Part shown: positions 51,329 through 60,893 of the stretch, one piece after another
Layout: the number at the start of each line of letters is the position of its first letter
How positions within the stretch are numbered: the stretch's first letter is position 1
From: Naegleria lovaniensis
Taxonomy: Eukaryota > Heterolobosea > Eutetramitea > Acrasida > Naegleriidae
Assembly: GCF_003324165.1 (NCBI RefSeq)
Contig: NW_025407887.1
Location: 1-64,000, forward strand
Length of the DNA stretch: 64,000 nt
Direction of reading: 5' to 3'
The notes under the pieces: generated by a model
What the model was told of the DNA's origin: nothing
Seen by the model: the letters and a program-made list of their open reading frames with translations, nothing else
Database searches by the model: none
Translations under genes and position numbers: made by a program

Positions 51329-51358
51329 TTTTTTTTCTATTTTAAAAAAATACAAAAA
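51329..51358. promoter_or_regulatory. 30-bp bidirectional promoter/leader region
   Basis: Only 30 bp lie between the two start codons of the head-to-head methyltransferase-like genes. The stretch is almost pure A/T, with a T run on one side and an A run on the other, so each ATG is preceded by A-rich sequence on its own strand. Transcription of each gene must start very near its ATG or inside its neighbour. Confidence 0.7.
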
Positions 51359-53146
51359 ATGTTTCAAACATCGTCAAGCACATCCATAAATCGGCCGTTG
51401 AAAAACATTGATGATCATCAATTGGAGAATGAAGGAAAAACCAATCAAAATATTGAATACTCAACAATAACAACTGGGAATGGTTTCAAAGAATTCCGAG
51501 ACAAGGATGAGGAGGATGAGACTTTTTTCATGGGTAGCAATGAAGTGTGGGTGGAAGAGGACGAAGAAGATGAAGAAAATTCTCTTGGAGAAGAAGATCA
51601 CCCTCTTACATTGGATCCAGGAAATTCCGAAATGACAATGTCGTCATCACCTTCAATATTAACAAAGATGCCCGTTCCTCGCGAACGCATTCATCAACAG
51701 CAAGCACAACACCAGAACGATACAGACTCTCAGGATGACCGTCATCATCAAGATGAATTTGACGAGGATGGAAATGCTGACGATGATGAGGATGAAGTAG
51801 AGGAAATTGTTAGGAGGATGAATGAAAAATTGAATGCAAGCTTAAATTCATCTAATGTTTTTAGCGATTGTATGCAAGCCATGGAGTTGTGTAAAGAAAT
51901 AATATTCATGCCCATTCCGTCTCTTGAAGAGGAAAATGTTGCAACAACATCGGAAAATATGGAATCTTCTCAGCAACAAGATGGTACTTTGTCGTCACAC
52001 CTCGGCGAACAAGCACCAGGAGGCGCTGTAGCATCCTTATTTAATTTATTCAGCGAGGCTTCTATGAACAGTGGTAGTGGTGACGTCCATTCATCATTCA
52101 TGCAACAGCCGTTATACGATGATTCACAAGAAGGATTTCGGCTTGAAGATATTGAGGCAGAACTTTTGAGAGCTGCAGAAAAAGGTCAAAATACTTCTAC
52201 ACTGTATCTACAAAAAATCAACGAATTGACCATTATAAGGAATAATATGAGAAGAGTTTTAGACACCTCCATCAAAAAGTTGCGCGATGAATCGTCGAGC
52301 AGAAATGATAATTTGGAAAAATCATCATGCAGCGAGCAATCTCACACAATACGTACAGAAGTTTCAAATGGACGAAATGTTTCTCTCTTTCCAGATTCAA
52401 TGCTTCAAGAGTTGCAACTTGGTAATGTGTCGTTGAGTAGATCCCGAATTTTAACCTTTGATGAATCCATTGAAATTGTCTCGTTCATTGGTGGAGTAAT
52501 TAGGATGCATAGTGGAGTTTTTCCAAATCGATTCCTTGACAATACAAGGTCTTTGGGCACCTATCTAGTTGGAATTTTACATTACTATGCTCAATCGATC
52601 AATAGGACTAACTTTGAAGTTTTAATATTTGAGCCCAACCCAGAGCATTTCGAATGGACCAAACACAACGTCAACACCTTCACCAAGCATTTACTTAAAC
52701 GAAACATTTTCGCAACAAGCTCTTTTAAATCAACAGTAGAAAATGTGGACTTTTTTGCTTGGTTATTTGACACAAAGAATGATGTTCGCTCCTCCGTTGT
52801 GATGCTCGACTTGACACCCTCCTGCAAAGAATTTGACCCATCGGTGGTTCTTAAAGATTTGAGGATTGAAACTGAAACCATCTCAAGAAACGCCAATGAA
52901 ATGATTGAACACATGCTCTATTTTGGAGTGTGTTGTGTCGTCCTCAAAGTGCCTTGCAATTACTCTGAAAAACAACTCTCAACACACAACAAACTTTGGA
53001 GAATTTATGTGAAAATATTTGGAAATAGCAAGTACATGATCATTTTCAACTACAAACCAATTCTCATGACTGGACTAAGTAAGCATCACGGAGGTAAATC
53101 TGATGGAAATGCTGCTAGAGTCTCCTCTAAAAGACAACAACGATAA
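51359..53146 (+). CDS. TGS1-like pseudoenzyme paralogue
   Basis: 595 residues, single exon, starting MFQTSSSTSINRPL. Residues 1-170 are acidic/low complexity (EEDEEDEENSLGEEDHPL), a helical region lies at 265-310, and a C-terminal domain runs from about 360. It lines up with the neighbouring methyltransferase: VFPNRFLDNTRSLGTYLVGI against YPNHIIDGTGGLGGNVIGF, IFEPNPEHFEWTKHNVN against IELDERRCKDAQYNIN, MLDLTPSCKEFD against FFDPPWGNADYS, and GVCCVVLKVPCNYSEKQLS against GVHCVVLKVPYNFSEHSLS. The Gly-rich SAM loop and the DPPWG catalytic motif are both lost, while the fold-defining end is conserved. It is probably a non-catalytic partner of its neighbour, as METTL14 is to METTL3; that role is inference. 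Confidence 0.75.
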   Translation: MFQTSSSTSINRPLKNIDDHQLENEGKTNQNIEYSTITTGNGFKEFRDKDEEDETFFMGSNEVWVEEDEEDEENSLGEEDHPLTLDPGNSEMTMSSSPSILTKMPVPRERIHQQQAQHQNDTDSQDDRHHQDEFDEDGNADDDEDEVEEIVRRMNEKLNASLNSSNVFSDCMQAMELCKEIIFMPIPSLEEENVATTSENMESSQQQDGTLSSHLGEQAPGGAVASLFNLFSEASMNSGSGDVHSSFMQQPLYDDSQEGFRLEDIEAELLRAAEKGQNTSTLYLQKINELTIIRNNMRRVLDTSIKKLRDESSSRNDNLEKSSCSEQSHTIRTEVSNGRNVSLFPDSMLQELQLGNVSLSRSRILTFDESIEIVSFIGGVIRMHSGVFPNRFLDNTRSLGTYLVGILHYYAQSINRTNFEVLIFEPNPEHFEWTKHNVNTFTKHLLKRNIFATSSFKSTVENVDFFAWLFDTKNDVRSSVVMLDLTPSCKEFDPSVVLKDLRIETETISRNANEMIEHMLYFGVCCVVLKVPCNYSEKQLSTHNKLWRIYVKIFGNSKYMIIFNYKPILMTGLSKHHGGKSDGNAARVSSKRQQR

Positions 53147-53694
53147 GACATTCATTTAACTAAATACTACTAGGAAATATTTTATTGCATCCACCAACTA
53201 CAACTTTATTTGAATTAACCACAACTTCATCACTAAATTATTTTTATGACTTTCTAGTTCAACACTCTTCATTTGAAAAAACCATCTTCATCTGCACTTG
53301 TGACATTGCTGTGAGATCTTTTAATTATCACACACTACTCACTTATTGCAATACTCTGGGTAGATTTGGAAAAACACAACCTGCCTTCCCAATCAGGAAA
53401 GAACATCTCTTCCACCAGCTGACCGTCATCAAAAAAAAACACAAAAAACACCTGTTCTCAATCTCGCAAAACAGATCATCGTCAAGTGCACACAATTCAT
53501 CCGAGACGACTCGTCCTTCTACGCACCCATCGATCAACAAGTGTATACTGAATCACGGAACAATTTTCCAGTATATCATCACAAGAAGAACGATACAACG
53601 GAATATATTATACTTCCACAAACAATTTTGACTTCCTTTTTGAATCTCTTTGAGACGTTGAACCAATCATTCTTGAAATTCATTTACACGTAAC
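53147..53694. other. Gene-free stretch before the kinase gene
   Basis: 548 bp between two genes on the same strand. A 148-residue frame exists on the plus strand (53185-53631), but its composition (His/Thr/Ile mix, no A-run start) looks accidental. No RNA gene or repeat noticed. Confidence 0.4.
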
Positions 53695-56600
53695 ATGTCT
53701 TTATCGATCGGAGACTTGGAAGATGAAATTCAAGAATTTAAAATTGATAAAGAGGCTTTGGAGTTTGGTGAGACGATAGGAAAGGGCGGATTTGGTAAGT
53801 GTTGAACACTGACAAATATTGGAGGAATTCTATCAATTACATGATGATGAAATGTTGTCGCTCGGGTTATCTTAGGCTTTGTCAGGTAAGCAACAATAAT
53901 ATTTTTGATGATGGCTGACATTTGTCATCTGACATTTTCGCTGGCTTTGAAATGACAACATTTTCTTTTACAAATCATGTGATTATTTGCAATATTGTTA
54001 TTAACATTTTCAACTCTTGCACCTATACATTGTCATTCACTCAACCATATATTTTCCAAAAAAATCATCAGCAAAGGAACATACGAAGGAGAAGTATGTG
54101 CCATTAAACAACTCTTCATTCCGGAAAATGCTCGTACACCTCGAAGTCGAATCGGTCTTTCAAGCATTGCTTCCGAAGATGACGAATTATGGCGAGAGAC
54201 TTTGAATGAAATTGCAGTCATGCTTCGAGTTCAACATGCAAATATTTTGAATTTATATGGATGGAGTACAGATCCAAATTGTGTTTATTTGGTCATGGAA
54301 TTTATGCCATTTTCACTTCACAAAATTTTGGAGACCACTCTCCCCGAATACGATTATGAACCATTAATGAAGTCACAAAAACAAAATTTATCACAATTAG
54401 CACCCATGGAAGATGAGTCAGCGGGTGAAAGTTTTCTCAGCAAACAATCAAAATTTGAGTCAAAACAAAAAACAACTTCTACTACATTACAAAAGAAACC
54501 AGTTTTACAAGGATCGGCGCTTGTGGATGATCAGGAAGAAGCAGATCGGTATCAAAAGTTTTTACAGAGACAACCCATATTGAGTAATGAGATGAAACTT
54601 CAAATTGCGATTGATATTGCTGAAGGAATGCATCATCTTCATTCAAGACCAAAACCTATCATTCATCGAGATTTGAAATCTCACAATGTTTTGCTTGACA
54701 AGAATTTAACATCAAAAATTTCGGATTTTGGATTTTCTACCATGAGAAATCGAAATTCAGGAGTTTCAGGAATGAAAGGTATGTCACTCAAATTTATAAT
54801 TATACACTCAAATCGATTTTTATTTATAACACATTCATAACAATGGTGAAACTTAGGCACTTCGGGATGGATGGCTCCTGAAATGTTTTCATCGGCTGCT
54901 TCCTCCGGTGAAAAAGCTGATGTCTATAGTTTTGGAATGGTCATGTACGAATTGGTGACACATTTAATACCATTTCATGATGTTTCTAATCCCTTTGCTG
55001 TGGCTTCTCATGTCATTAGTGGAATGCGACCCAAGATTGACAAACAAGACGAGTTGGCCAAGTCCTCTCCCATTCTCGAATGTTTCATCAAACTTGTTTC
55101 CATTTGTTGTTTACAGGATCCTGACGAACGGCCTACATTTGCTGACATTCTCAATGAATTGAGAAGTATACCACTGAATAATTCTTTAAAATTAACAGTC
55201 GATGTGAATGGAAGTGAAGACTATGACTCGATTCAAAAAGCCATTAATGCCATTCCTCCTGACATTACTACTCTCAAACCCAAACGACCCATTCCATCAT
55301 CTCAGAGTTCAATCACAAAAACACTTTCTGCTGCCAGCATGTCTGGTTTCACATTAGGTCATTCGTCTCTCAAAAAAACAACAAGTTTCTTACATAATAG
55401 TAATGTAACGAATAAGAATTTGGATTTGGAGGATAGTACCACGTCAGTATCATCTCCCTCAAGCGATGATGATGGACGCAATACAAGTGGTGGTGTCATT
55501 TTGGGAACCAACAACCCAGTGCATTCGGGTGATTTTTCAGAGCAACGTCTCTTGATGCAGAAATTTAATTTACCATTCACAACTCGACCTTCAGATGGCA
55601 GAAAAATTATCAAACCTACACGACCATTGACAACACCTGTCATTAAGATTAAGCCAGGAATTTATCGAGAACAAGTCATTATTGATCGAAGTGTTGTGTT
55701 AAAAGGAATGTCGGAAGGAAAGTCACATGTCATTCTGTACAAACCAAAGGATGTGAATGAGGTGATTATTTTTGATAATGTGAGATATTCGAAAATTAGA
55801 AATATCATTGTTTACAACTCGGAATACAAACCTCAACAACCTGGGGCGCATACAAGAGTTCCTTCGAAACATCCACTTGGAGTGGTCGTGTTGAGAGGAT
55901 CGAAATGTGACAGCACCATTGAACAATGCACTTTTAAGGGTGTGACACTGGAGATTTGTGATAAGGCAGATCCAACCATTACAGGCAACACAATTCGTGA
56001 CTCGCCTCAAGCCGGAATTCACATTCATTCAGATTCTCATGGAACCATCACAGAGAATGACATTTTTGGAAATTTAGAAGCAAACATCTTGATCGAGAGA
56101 GGAGGAAATCCAGTCATTGAGAATAATCAAATTCATGATGGACATCAAGAAGGTATTCGAATCGTGGAAGGTGGATTGGGAAATATTGTAAATAACAACA
56201 TTTATAGCAATATGGGATCCAACGTTTATATAGGAACAGGAGCCGATCCTCTCATTGTCCTGAATAAGATTCTTTCAAGTGAACAGAGAGGTATAGAAAT
56301 TGCAGCACTTGCCAAAGGAAAATGCAGAAAAAATCGATTGAGTGGCAACAAGAAGGATCCTCAAATATTAGTTTCAGAAACTGCAAAAACGATTTTAAAA
56401 GACAATGAAATCAAAACCAACACACAGAATAGTTCTACTTCTCCCGTTTCCATGAAGGCCTCTCCCACGAAATCTCCCACACTTTCTGGATCTCCCTCAT
56501 ACACCTCGTCACCGATTCGAATGGCCACCATTCAACAACCACCTTCGCATACGGTTCACGTTCAACAACAGAAACAGCAAACACAAGGTCAGAGATTATC

Positions 56601-56994
56601 ATCTTCATTGCCAGTCTCGTCGTCATTATCTTCAGCGTCTATTGCTTCTCGTAGCACGGGAGTATCCTCAACATTGAATGTTCAATCAAGCAAGTCCAAT
56701 ATGCAACAACAGCAATCACCGACCATCCAATCCAATCCATCAACAATGACGACAGCAACGACTGGAAATTATTTGAACAAGTCAACATTATCTACCAAGT
56801 CATTGACATCATCCTCTCAAACATCACCACCTCAAGTGACTGCATTGAATCTCAGCTCGTTCAATTCTTCTTCAGGAAATTCCATTTCGAATAATAGTTC
56901 AAATGCTCCTCCTCAACGCACCTCACCACTTTCTGTACAATCCTCTGTGAATAATAGAAACACGACATTGTTGAAATCCAACCTTAATAAATAA
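53695..56994 (+). CDS. TKL-type protein kinase fused to a right-handed beta-helix
   Basis: Four exons: 53695-53794, 53876-53885 (10 nt), 54072-54778 and 54857-56994; 984 residues. The kinase domain occupies residues 23-370. Its glycine loop GKGGFGFVSKGTY is completed by the micro-exon, and Lys49 lies in VCAIK. The catalytic loop IIHRDLKSHN (Asp237) and DFGFS (255-257) are intact, as is GWMAPEMF. A low-complexity insert (about 120-190) separates hinge and C-lobe. From about 395 a SIQKAINAIP strand introduces a parallel beta-helix (NosD/FBXO11/pectate-lyase style) at about 510-790, with repeats such as ITGNTIRDSPQAGIHIHSDS and VIENNQIHDGHQEGIRIVEG. A Ser/Thr/Gln tail completes it. Active kinase predicted; the beta-helix may bind carbohydrate or protein. 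Kinase family placement is by motif style only. Confidence 0.86.
53876..53885 (+). other. 10-nt micro-exon in the kinase glycine loop
   Basis: GCTTTGTCAG, bounded by TTAG on the left and GTAAGC on the right. Inclusion joins exon 1 (ending GGATTTG) to exon 3 (starting CAAAGG) and rebuilds the Gly-loop sequence GFGFVSKG. Skipping it would shift the frame. Flanking introns are 81 and 186 bp. Confidence 0.75.
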
Positions 56995-57415
56995 AAGTTC
57001 CCATATCAAGTTCTCAGTAAGGAACTCTGGAATTTCACTGAGAGAAGTTGAAAAAACAATTTAAAAATCGATTTCATGTGATGAAAGGGACATCAACTCA
57101 AAAAAACGCACATATTGAAATTATTTTTCTGGTGGACAATTGCACTTGATCATCATCCACACACGTGTGTTTCCATCTTACATCTCCTTCCTTGCTCGCA
57201 AGCGGTACAGTATTTTGAAAGAGTTCCATTTGGATTCAAAATTTCGAATCAACAAGCAAAAAAAAGTGCGCTGCGCATATTGTATCGCTCCTTAAATATT
57301 GAACGCATTGCTTTTTCATAAACCGATCAGCCACGAAAGAAAAAGTACTTGAAAGCTTTTTCATCACAACTTGAATAATAATCATTGATACAGAGTAGAC
57401 CGTCAGAATATATAG
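56995..57415. other. Gene-free stretch
   Basis: 421 bp between the kinase stop codon and the next start codon. Nothing identifiable beyond untranslated sequence; no RNA gene, repeat or convincing exon. Confidence 0.4.
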
Positions 57416-59518
57416 ATGGAACCATCCAACCCGCAAGCTCATCCGCAGCAAGTGGTGCCATCATCGGGACTTTACCCTAACCACATGATGTATGCTCAAC
57501 CACAATACAATAACCAAAACAACAACAACAACATGTATCCATCGTTGGGTTATGCTTCAAATCCCTATTATTATACAAATGGTGCTGGAGTTGCTCAAAT
57601 ACCTCCTGTGGTCGGAACGTTGTCGGCTCAGCAACAACCACCCATCATCAACTTGATACCAACGGCTCAAAACGAACAACAACAACACCACATTCCTGAG
57701 AACGTTCCTCTTCATCAAGTCGAGCCACAACAACAAGTTCCCACAACAAACAACAGCCCAACCTGTGCACGAGGCAACAACCATTGTTGTAACTTTTGGA
57801 AACGTTGTCGAGAACAACACAAATTCCTTCATGCTCTTCAAAGCAAGACATTGTCATGTATTCCAAGAGCTGTGGTTGTTGGTGGAGTATTGTTGTTCAT
57901 CTTGACATTGATCTTCTTATTCACTGTTGGATCCAGTATTGACGGTAAAATGGCATACAAGAAAGATCAATGCTTGATTATGAAAGATCCAGACAATTTG
58001 GTAGTTCATTTCGATTATGATCGTGACATGTATTATATTAACTTGAATGTTGATCTTGCAAGTGGAACAAAGTATTACATGGGATGTGACTCGTGTGTTG
58101 CTAAGCCACCATCATCATCGACTTCAGCCGTTAAAAAGATGTACACTTTGAGAGAAGTATGTGCAAGCCCACTCTTACAAAAGACCTCAGATTGTAGAGA
58201 TCGTATTATTGCTAAGGGAAGTTTGACTTGCATGGTAAATCGAAGATTGAGAAAACGTTCTGGCATGGATCATTATTATCATGGACATGGTGGTGAGAAT
58301 AAGGCTCCTGGCAATCACCACAAGGAAGATAACGCTGGACCACAAATGATGCATCATGGTCACCATCATCATCCTGGCATGATGACTCGAGAATTGCACC
58401 ATTCTGGTCCTCGTCACGGTCCACACATAATGACTCGTGAAATTCCACTCTCCCAAATTCTCTCCAAGCAAGAACCAAATCATGATCAATCCAATGAACA
58501 AGCACATGATGTTCACCGTAGCGACCATTATGGAAGACAATTTAACAGCGAAATGGTCAAGACTGTACAAGAAGTGAAGAGATCATTCAGAAAGCATCTC
58601 CACAGAACAGTACCAATCTGGTTGATTATTTCACTCATTGCAATGGTCGTCTTTATTGTGGTTGGTTACAAGCGCTTGGAAGGAAGATCAAAATGTTCCA
58701 TTGACAGATTCTTTAAGCAATACCTTAAGAATCCATTCAAGGAATCTGGACAAGTCTACAAGTTGGACGAGGTCTCTCAAAGCTGTGTCATTATTCAAGA
58801 GCCTAAAGAACCAAAAGATCACACCCTTCTCTCATCTGCAACTTTGCAAATGGAACTCCCACCTCGTAAGGAGAGAGCATTGGCCAAGAGAATGAAAATG
58901 TTCTATGGCGCTCTCAGACATACTGCCACAGAACCACACGAAACCTTACTCTACTATGAAAAGGTTTCCAAGAAGAATTTGTGTTCTCATTTCCATGGAA
59001 ACAACTCTCAATCATCTTGCAATGGAAAGAGAAGAATTGCAAAAGCCATCAAGATTTTGTTAGGCGTCTTGTTTGTTCTTGCTGTTGGTACTCTTATTGC
59101 GTTTGCAGTCATTAGTTTTTGTAACAAGTCTGTCATTAGGGGACTCATCTTTTTGCATTTGAGCATTGCTGCTATTGGTGTTGTCATCTCAAAGATTTTA
59201 TTCAGAATGAGAAAGGTTCACTATTATATTACTGACAAGCGTGTGATTCGAGTGGATGAGTTGCCATGTCGATTGCGGTTAACATTGAGATATGTGTCAT
59301 TTGACAAGATTCATAGTGTTTGGGCAGATGGTAACAAGATTCATCTCAAGCTTCTTCCCCATGAAAAGACTGGAATTTTCTTTGAACATGCCGTTGATCC
59401 TGCCTTTGTTGTGAACCTTATTCAACAACGCATCCCATCGTCAGAGTCTACCAACAACAGTGGAGATGTCGAACTTCAAGAACAACCAACCACTGAACCC
59501 ACAGCAACACAAAATTAG
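57416..59518 (+). CDS. Multi-TM protein with His-rich loop and PH-like C-terminus
   Basis: 700 residues, single exon. Residues 1-125 are Pro/Gln/Asn-rich. TM1 is near 150-172 (VVVGGVLLFILTLIFLF). A long loop of about 230 residues follows. Its first half has paired Cys (CDSCVAK, CASPLL, DCRD) and its second half is His/Met-rich (MMHHGHHHHPGMMTRELHH), a possible metal-binding segment. TM2 lies near 404-421 (WLIISLIAMVVFIVVGY). After a cytosolic domain come two close TM helices (about 548-590, with LLGVLFVLAVGTLIAFAVIS). The final segment YYITDKRVIRVDELPCRLRL...VSFDKIHSVWADGNKIHLKL resembles bacterial PH-like (bPH) domains. Function unknown; the His/Met loop suggests copper or zinc sensing or buffering, which is inference. 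Confidence 0.72.
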   Translation: MEPSNPQAHPQQVVPSSGLYPNHMMYAQPQYNNQNNNNNMYPSLGYASNPYYYTNGAGVAQIPPVVGTLSAQQQPPIINLIPTAQNEQQQHHIPENVPLHQVEPQQQVPTTNNSPTCARGNNHCCNFWKRCREQHKFLHALQSKTLSCIPRAVVVGGVLLFILTLIFLFTVGSSIDGKMAYKKDQCLIMKDPDNLVVHFDYDRDMYYINLNVDLASGTKYYMGCDSCVAKPPSSSTSAVKKMYTLREVCASPLLQKTSDCRDRIIAKGSLTCMVNRRLRKRSGMDHYYHGHGGENKAPGNHHKEDNAGPQMMHHGHHHHPGMMTRELHHSGPRHGPHIMTREIPLSQILSKQEPNHDQSNEQAHDVHRSDHYGRQFNSEMVKTVQEVKRSFRKHLHRTVPIWLIISLIAMVVFIVVGYKRLEGRSKCSIDRFFKQYLKNPFKESGQVYKLDEVSQSCVIIQEPKEPKDHTLLSSATLQMELPPRKERALAKRMKMFYGALRHTATEPHETLLYYEKVSKKNLCSHFHGNNSQSSCNGKRRIAKAIKILLGVLFVLAVGTLIAFAVISFCNKSVIRGLIFLHLSIAAIGVVISKILFRMRKVHYYITDKRVIRVDELPCRLRLTLRYVSFDKIHSVWADGNKIHLKLLPHEKTGIFFEHAVDPAFVVNLIQQRIPSSESTNNSGDVELQEQPTTEPTATQN

Positions 59519-59641
59519 CGACTCCATTAAGAGTGAGATCCGTTATAAAGTGTAAATAGTTCAAGACAACACATGAACAATGTTAACCATGCCTCATCGT
59601 CTGTCACTTTTCACTCACCATTCAGATGCCACAAAAAAAAA

Positions 59642-60181
59642 ATGTCGTCACAACCACCACTCGATCTCTCTTCCCCTCTTCAAATCCGACTCATGTTAAA
59701 AGAAATTGAATGTGAAACTCTCAAACAAAAACTATCAGCTCTCGAATGCAATCCCATGTCCAATCTCAAATTCGAACGATGGGACGATTCCATTCATTCC
59801 GAAAATTCCATTCTTCAACAACGATTTCATCACATGCTTCTCTACATTCATCAACTCGAATCCGACATTGAAGCAAAAAACAGACGTATCGATCTATTAG
59901 AATTATCTCTAAATAATCGAAGAAAACGAAGAGGAGGAGCCATGGGAGATCCTGCCAATACCAACGCGGACAAGGATGATCTGAATGAACAAACCGAACA
60001 ATTGACCATTCAAAGAAATTTAGTAAAAGCATTCATGAAGAGAAGAAATAATAGAAGAAATGAAAACATGCATTCCAAACGAGAGGATACTTCAACTCAT
60101 TCCCCAAATTCGTCGTCGAATATTTCTAGTACTACTTTTGCACGAAAGAATCATCGTTCAGTCATGAGGAAAAAGGAATAG
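59642..60181 (+). CDS. Small basic coiled-coil protein, unknown
   Basis: 179 residues, starting MSSQPPLDLSSPLQ after nine A residues; an in-frame ATG 69 bp upstream (59573) is less likely. Residues 15-100 are a coiled coil with heptads (LMLKEIECETLKQKLSALE, then HHMLLYIHQLESDIEAKNRR). Two basic clusters (NNRRKRRGGA, MKRRNNRRNE) could be nuclear localisation or nucleic-acid-binding patches, and the C-terminus is basic (RKNHRSVMRKKE). No family recognised. It lies about 120 bp downstream of the preceding gene on the same strand. Confidence 0.6.
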   Translation: MSSQPPLDLSSPLQIRLMLKEIECETLKQKLSALECNPMSNLKFERWDDSIHSENSILQQRFHHMLLYIHQLESDIEAKNRRIDLLELSLNNRRKRRGGAMGDPANTNADKDDLNEQTEQLTIQRNLVKAFMKRRNNRRNENMHSKREDTSTHSPNSSSNISSTTFARKNHRSVMRKKE

Positions 60182-60357
60182 ATATCATGACTCTTGATCC
60201 ACAAGGATTTTGCGACCATTGTTGGAATGTTGTCATGTTCATTGTATATTGGAATTAATGATCTCGATTTGTGTTCACAAATTAATGACCTTTTGAGCCC
60301 GTCATTTTGTATGATATTGTTTAGTACATGTATAATAAACGTTACGTATAAAGCTCG

Positions 60358-60396
60358 AAACAATTTGTGAGATGTGTTGCTATTTGTTTCTGCAAT
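60358..60396. repeat. 39-bp copy of part of the RCC1-like gene's last exon
   Basis: Matches 60935-60973 with three mismatches and no gaps. On the minus strand both encode a helix of the type LQKQ-A-HLTNCF. Probably a remnant of an older tandem duplicate. Confidence 0.65.
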
Positions 60397-60677
60397 AACA
60401 CCTACCAGAACGACGCCTACGGTTCAATCCAAAAGCCCTAACGTTTATTGAAGTGTTATTACGAGCAAGGAGTTTTTTTAACCTTAACATATAAATGTGA
60501 GTCCAGATCAAGAGAATTTCCATGGTCATCATATTTATAGTGTCTTGTTTATGTATTGGATGATGATCAAGTGGCTGAATTATATTGACAGAGATATAAA
60601 TGAAGCAAGAATTATTGTTATTCGATCCTTCCTACTCTTTGAATTAGTTTTTGAGCACTTTGTGTGTGTTTAGGTCT

Positions 60678-60768
60678 TTCCCCTTAGGGTGTTAAATACA
60701 TGCAAGATCAGCACCACTTGGTTCGATTTGTTCATTTTGTTCACAGTGCTGATTTGAATAAAGGGGAA
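60678..60768. ncRNA. Candidate structured RNA (nested stem), tentative
   Basis: Outer stem TTCCCCTT (60678-60685) with AAGGGGAA (60761-60768), inner stem ATCAGCAC (60707-60714) with GTGCTGAT (60746-60753), and a 31-nt loop. Both stems are perfect 8-mers, but the internal loop is asymmetric (21 versus 7 nt). It could be a small RNA, a 3'-UTR structure or chance. No known RNA family recognised. Confidence 0.2.
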
Positions 60769-60893
60769 GTTTCATATTCAGAAAAGTATTTTTTCACTTG
60801 ATGTCTCGTTTAATCTCAATACACATCATGATATCTCCATTGAGACATGATCACAATGTGATTGCCTTGAACTTGATTTGCACACGATTCGAA

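Larger units (their letters stand above)
60182..60893. other. Gene-free stretch with duplicated fragment and inverted repeats
   Basis: 712 bp without a coding frame. It contains a 39-bp fragment (60358-60396) that repeats the 3' exon of the neighbouring RCC1-like gene, and a nested inverted repeat at 60678-60768. The rest is unremarkable AT-rich sequence between convergent genes. Confidence 0.5.

Noticed and set aside
53185-53631. 148-residue frame on the plus strand
   Set aside because: No A-run before its start, odd composition and no domain; likely chance in AT-rich DNA.
60400-60440. tRNA-like GGTTCAATCC box
   Set aside because: No acceptor or anticodon stem can be formed around it.
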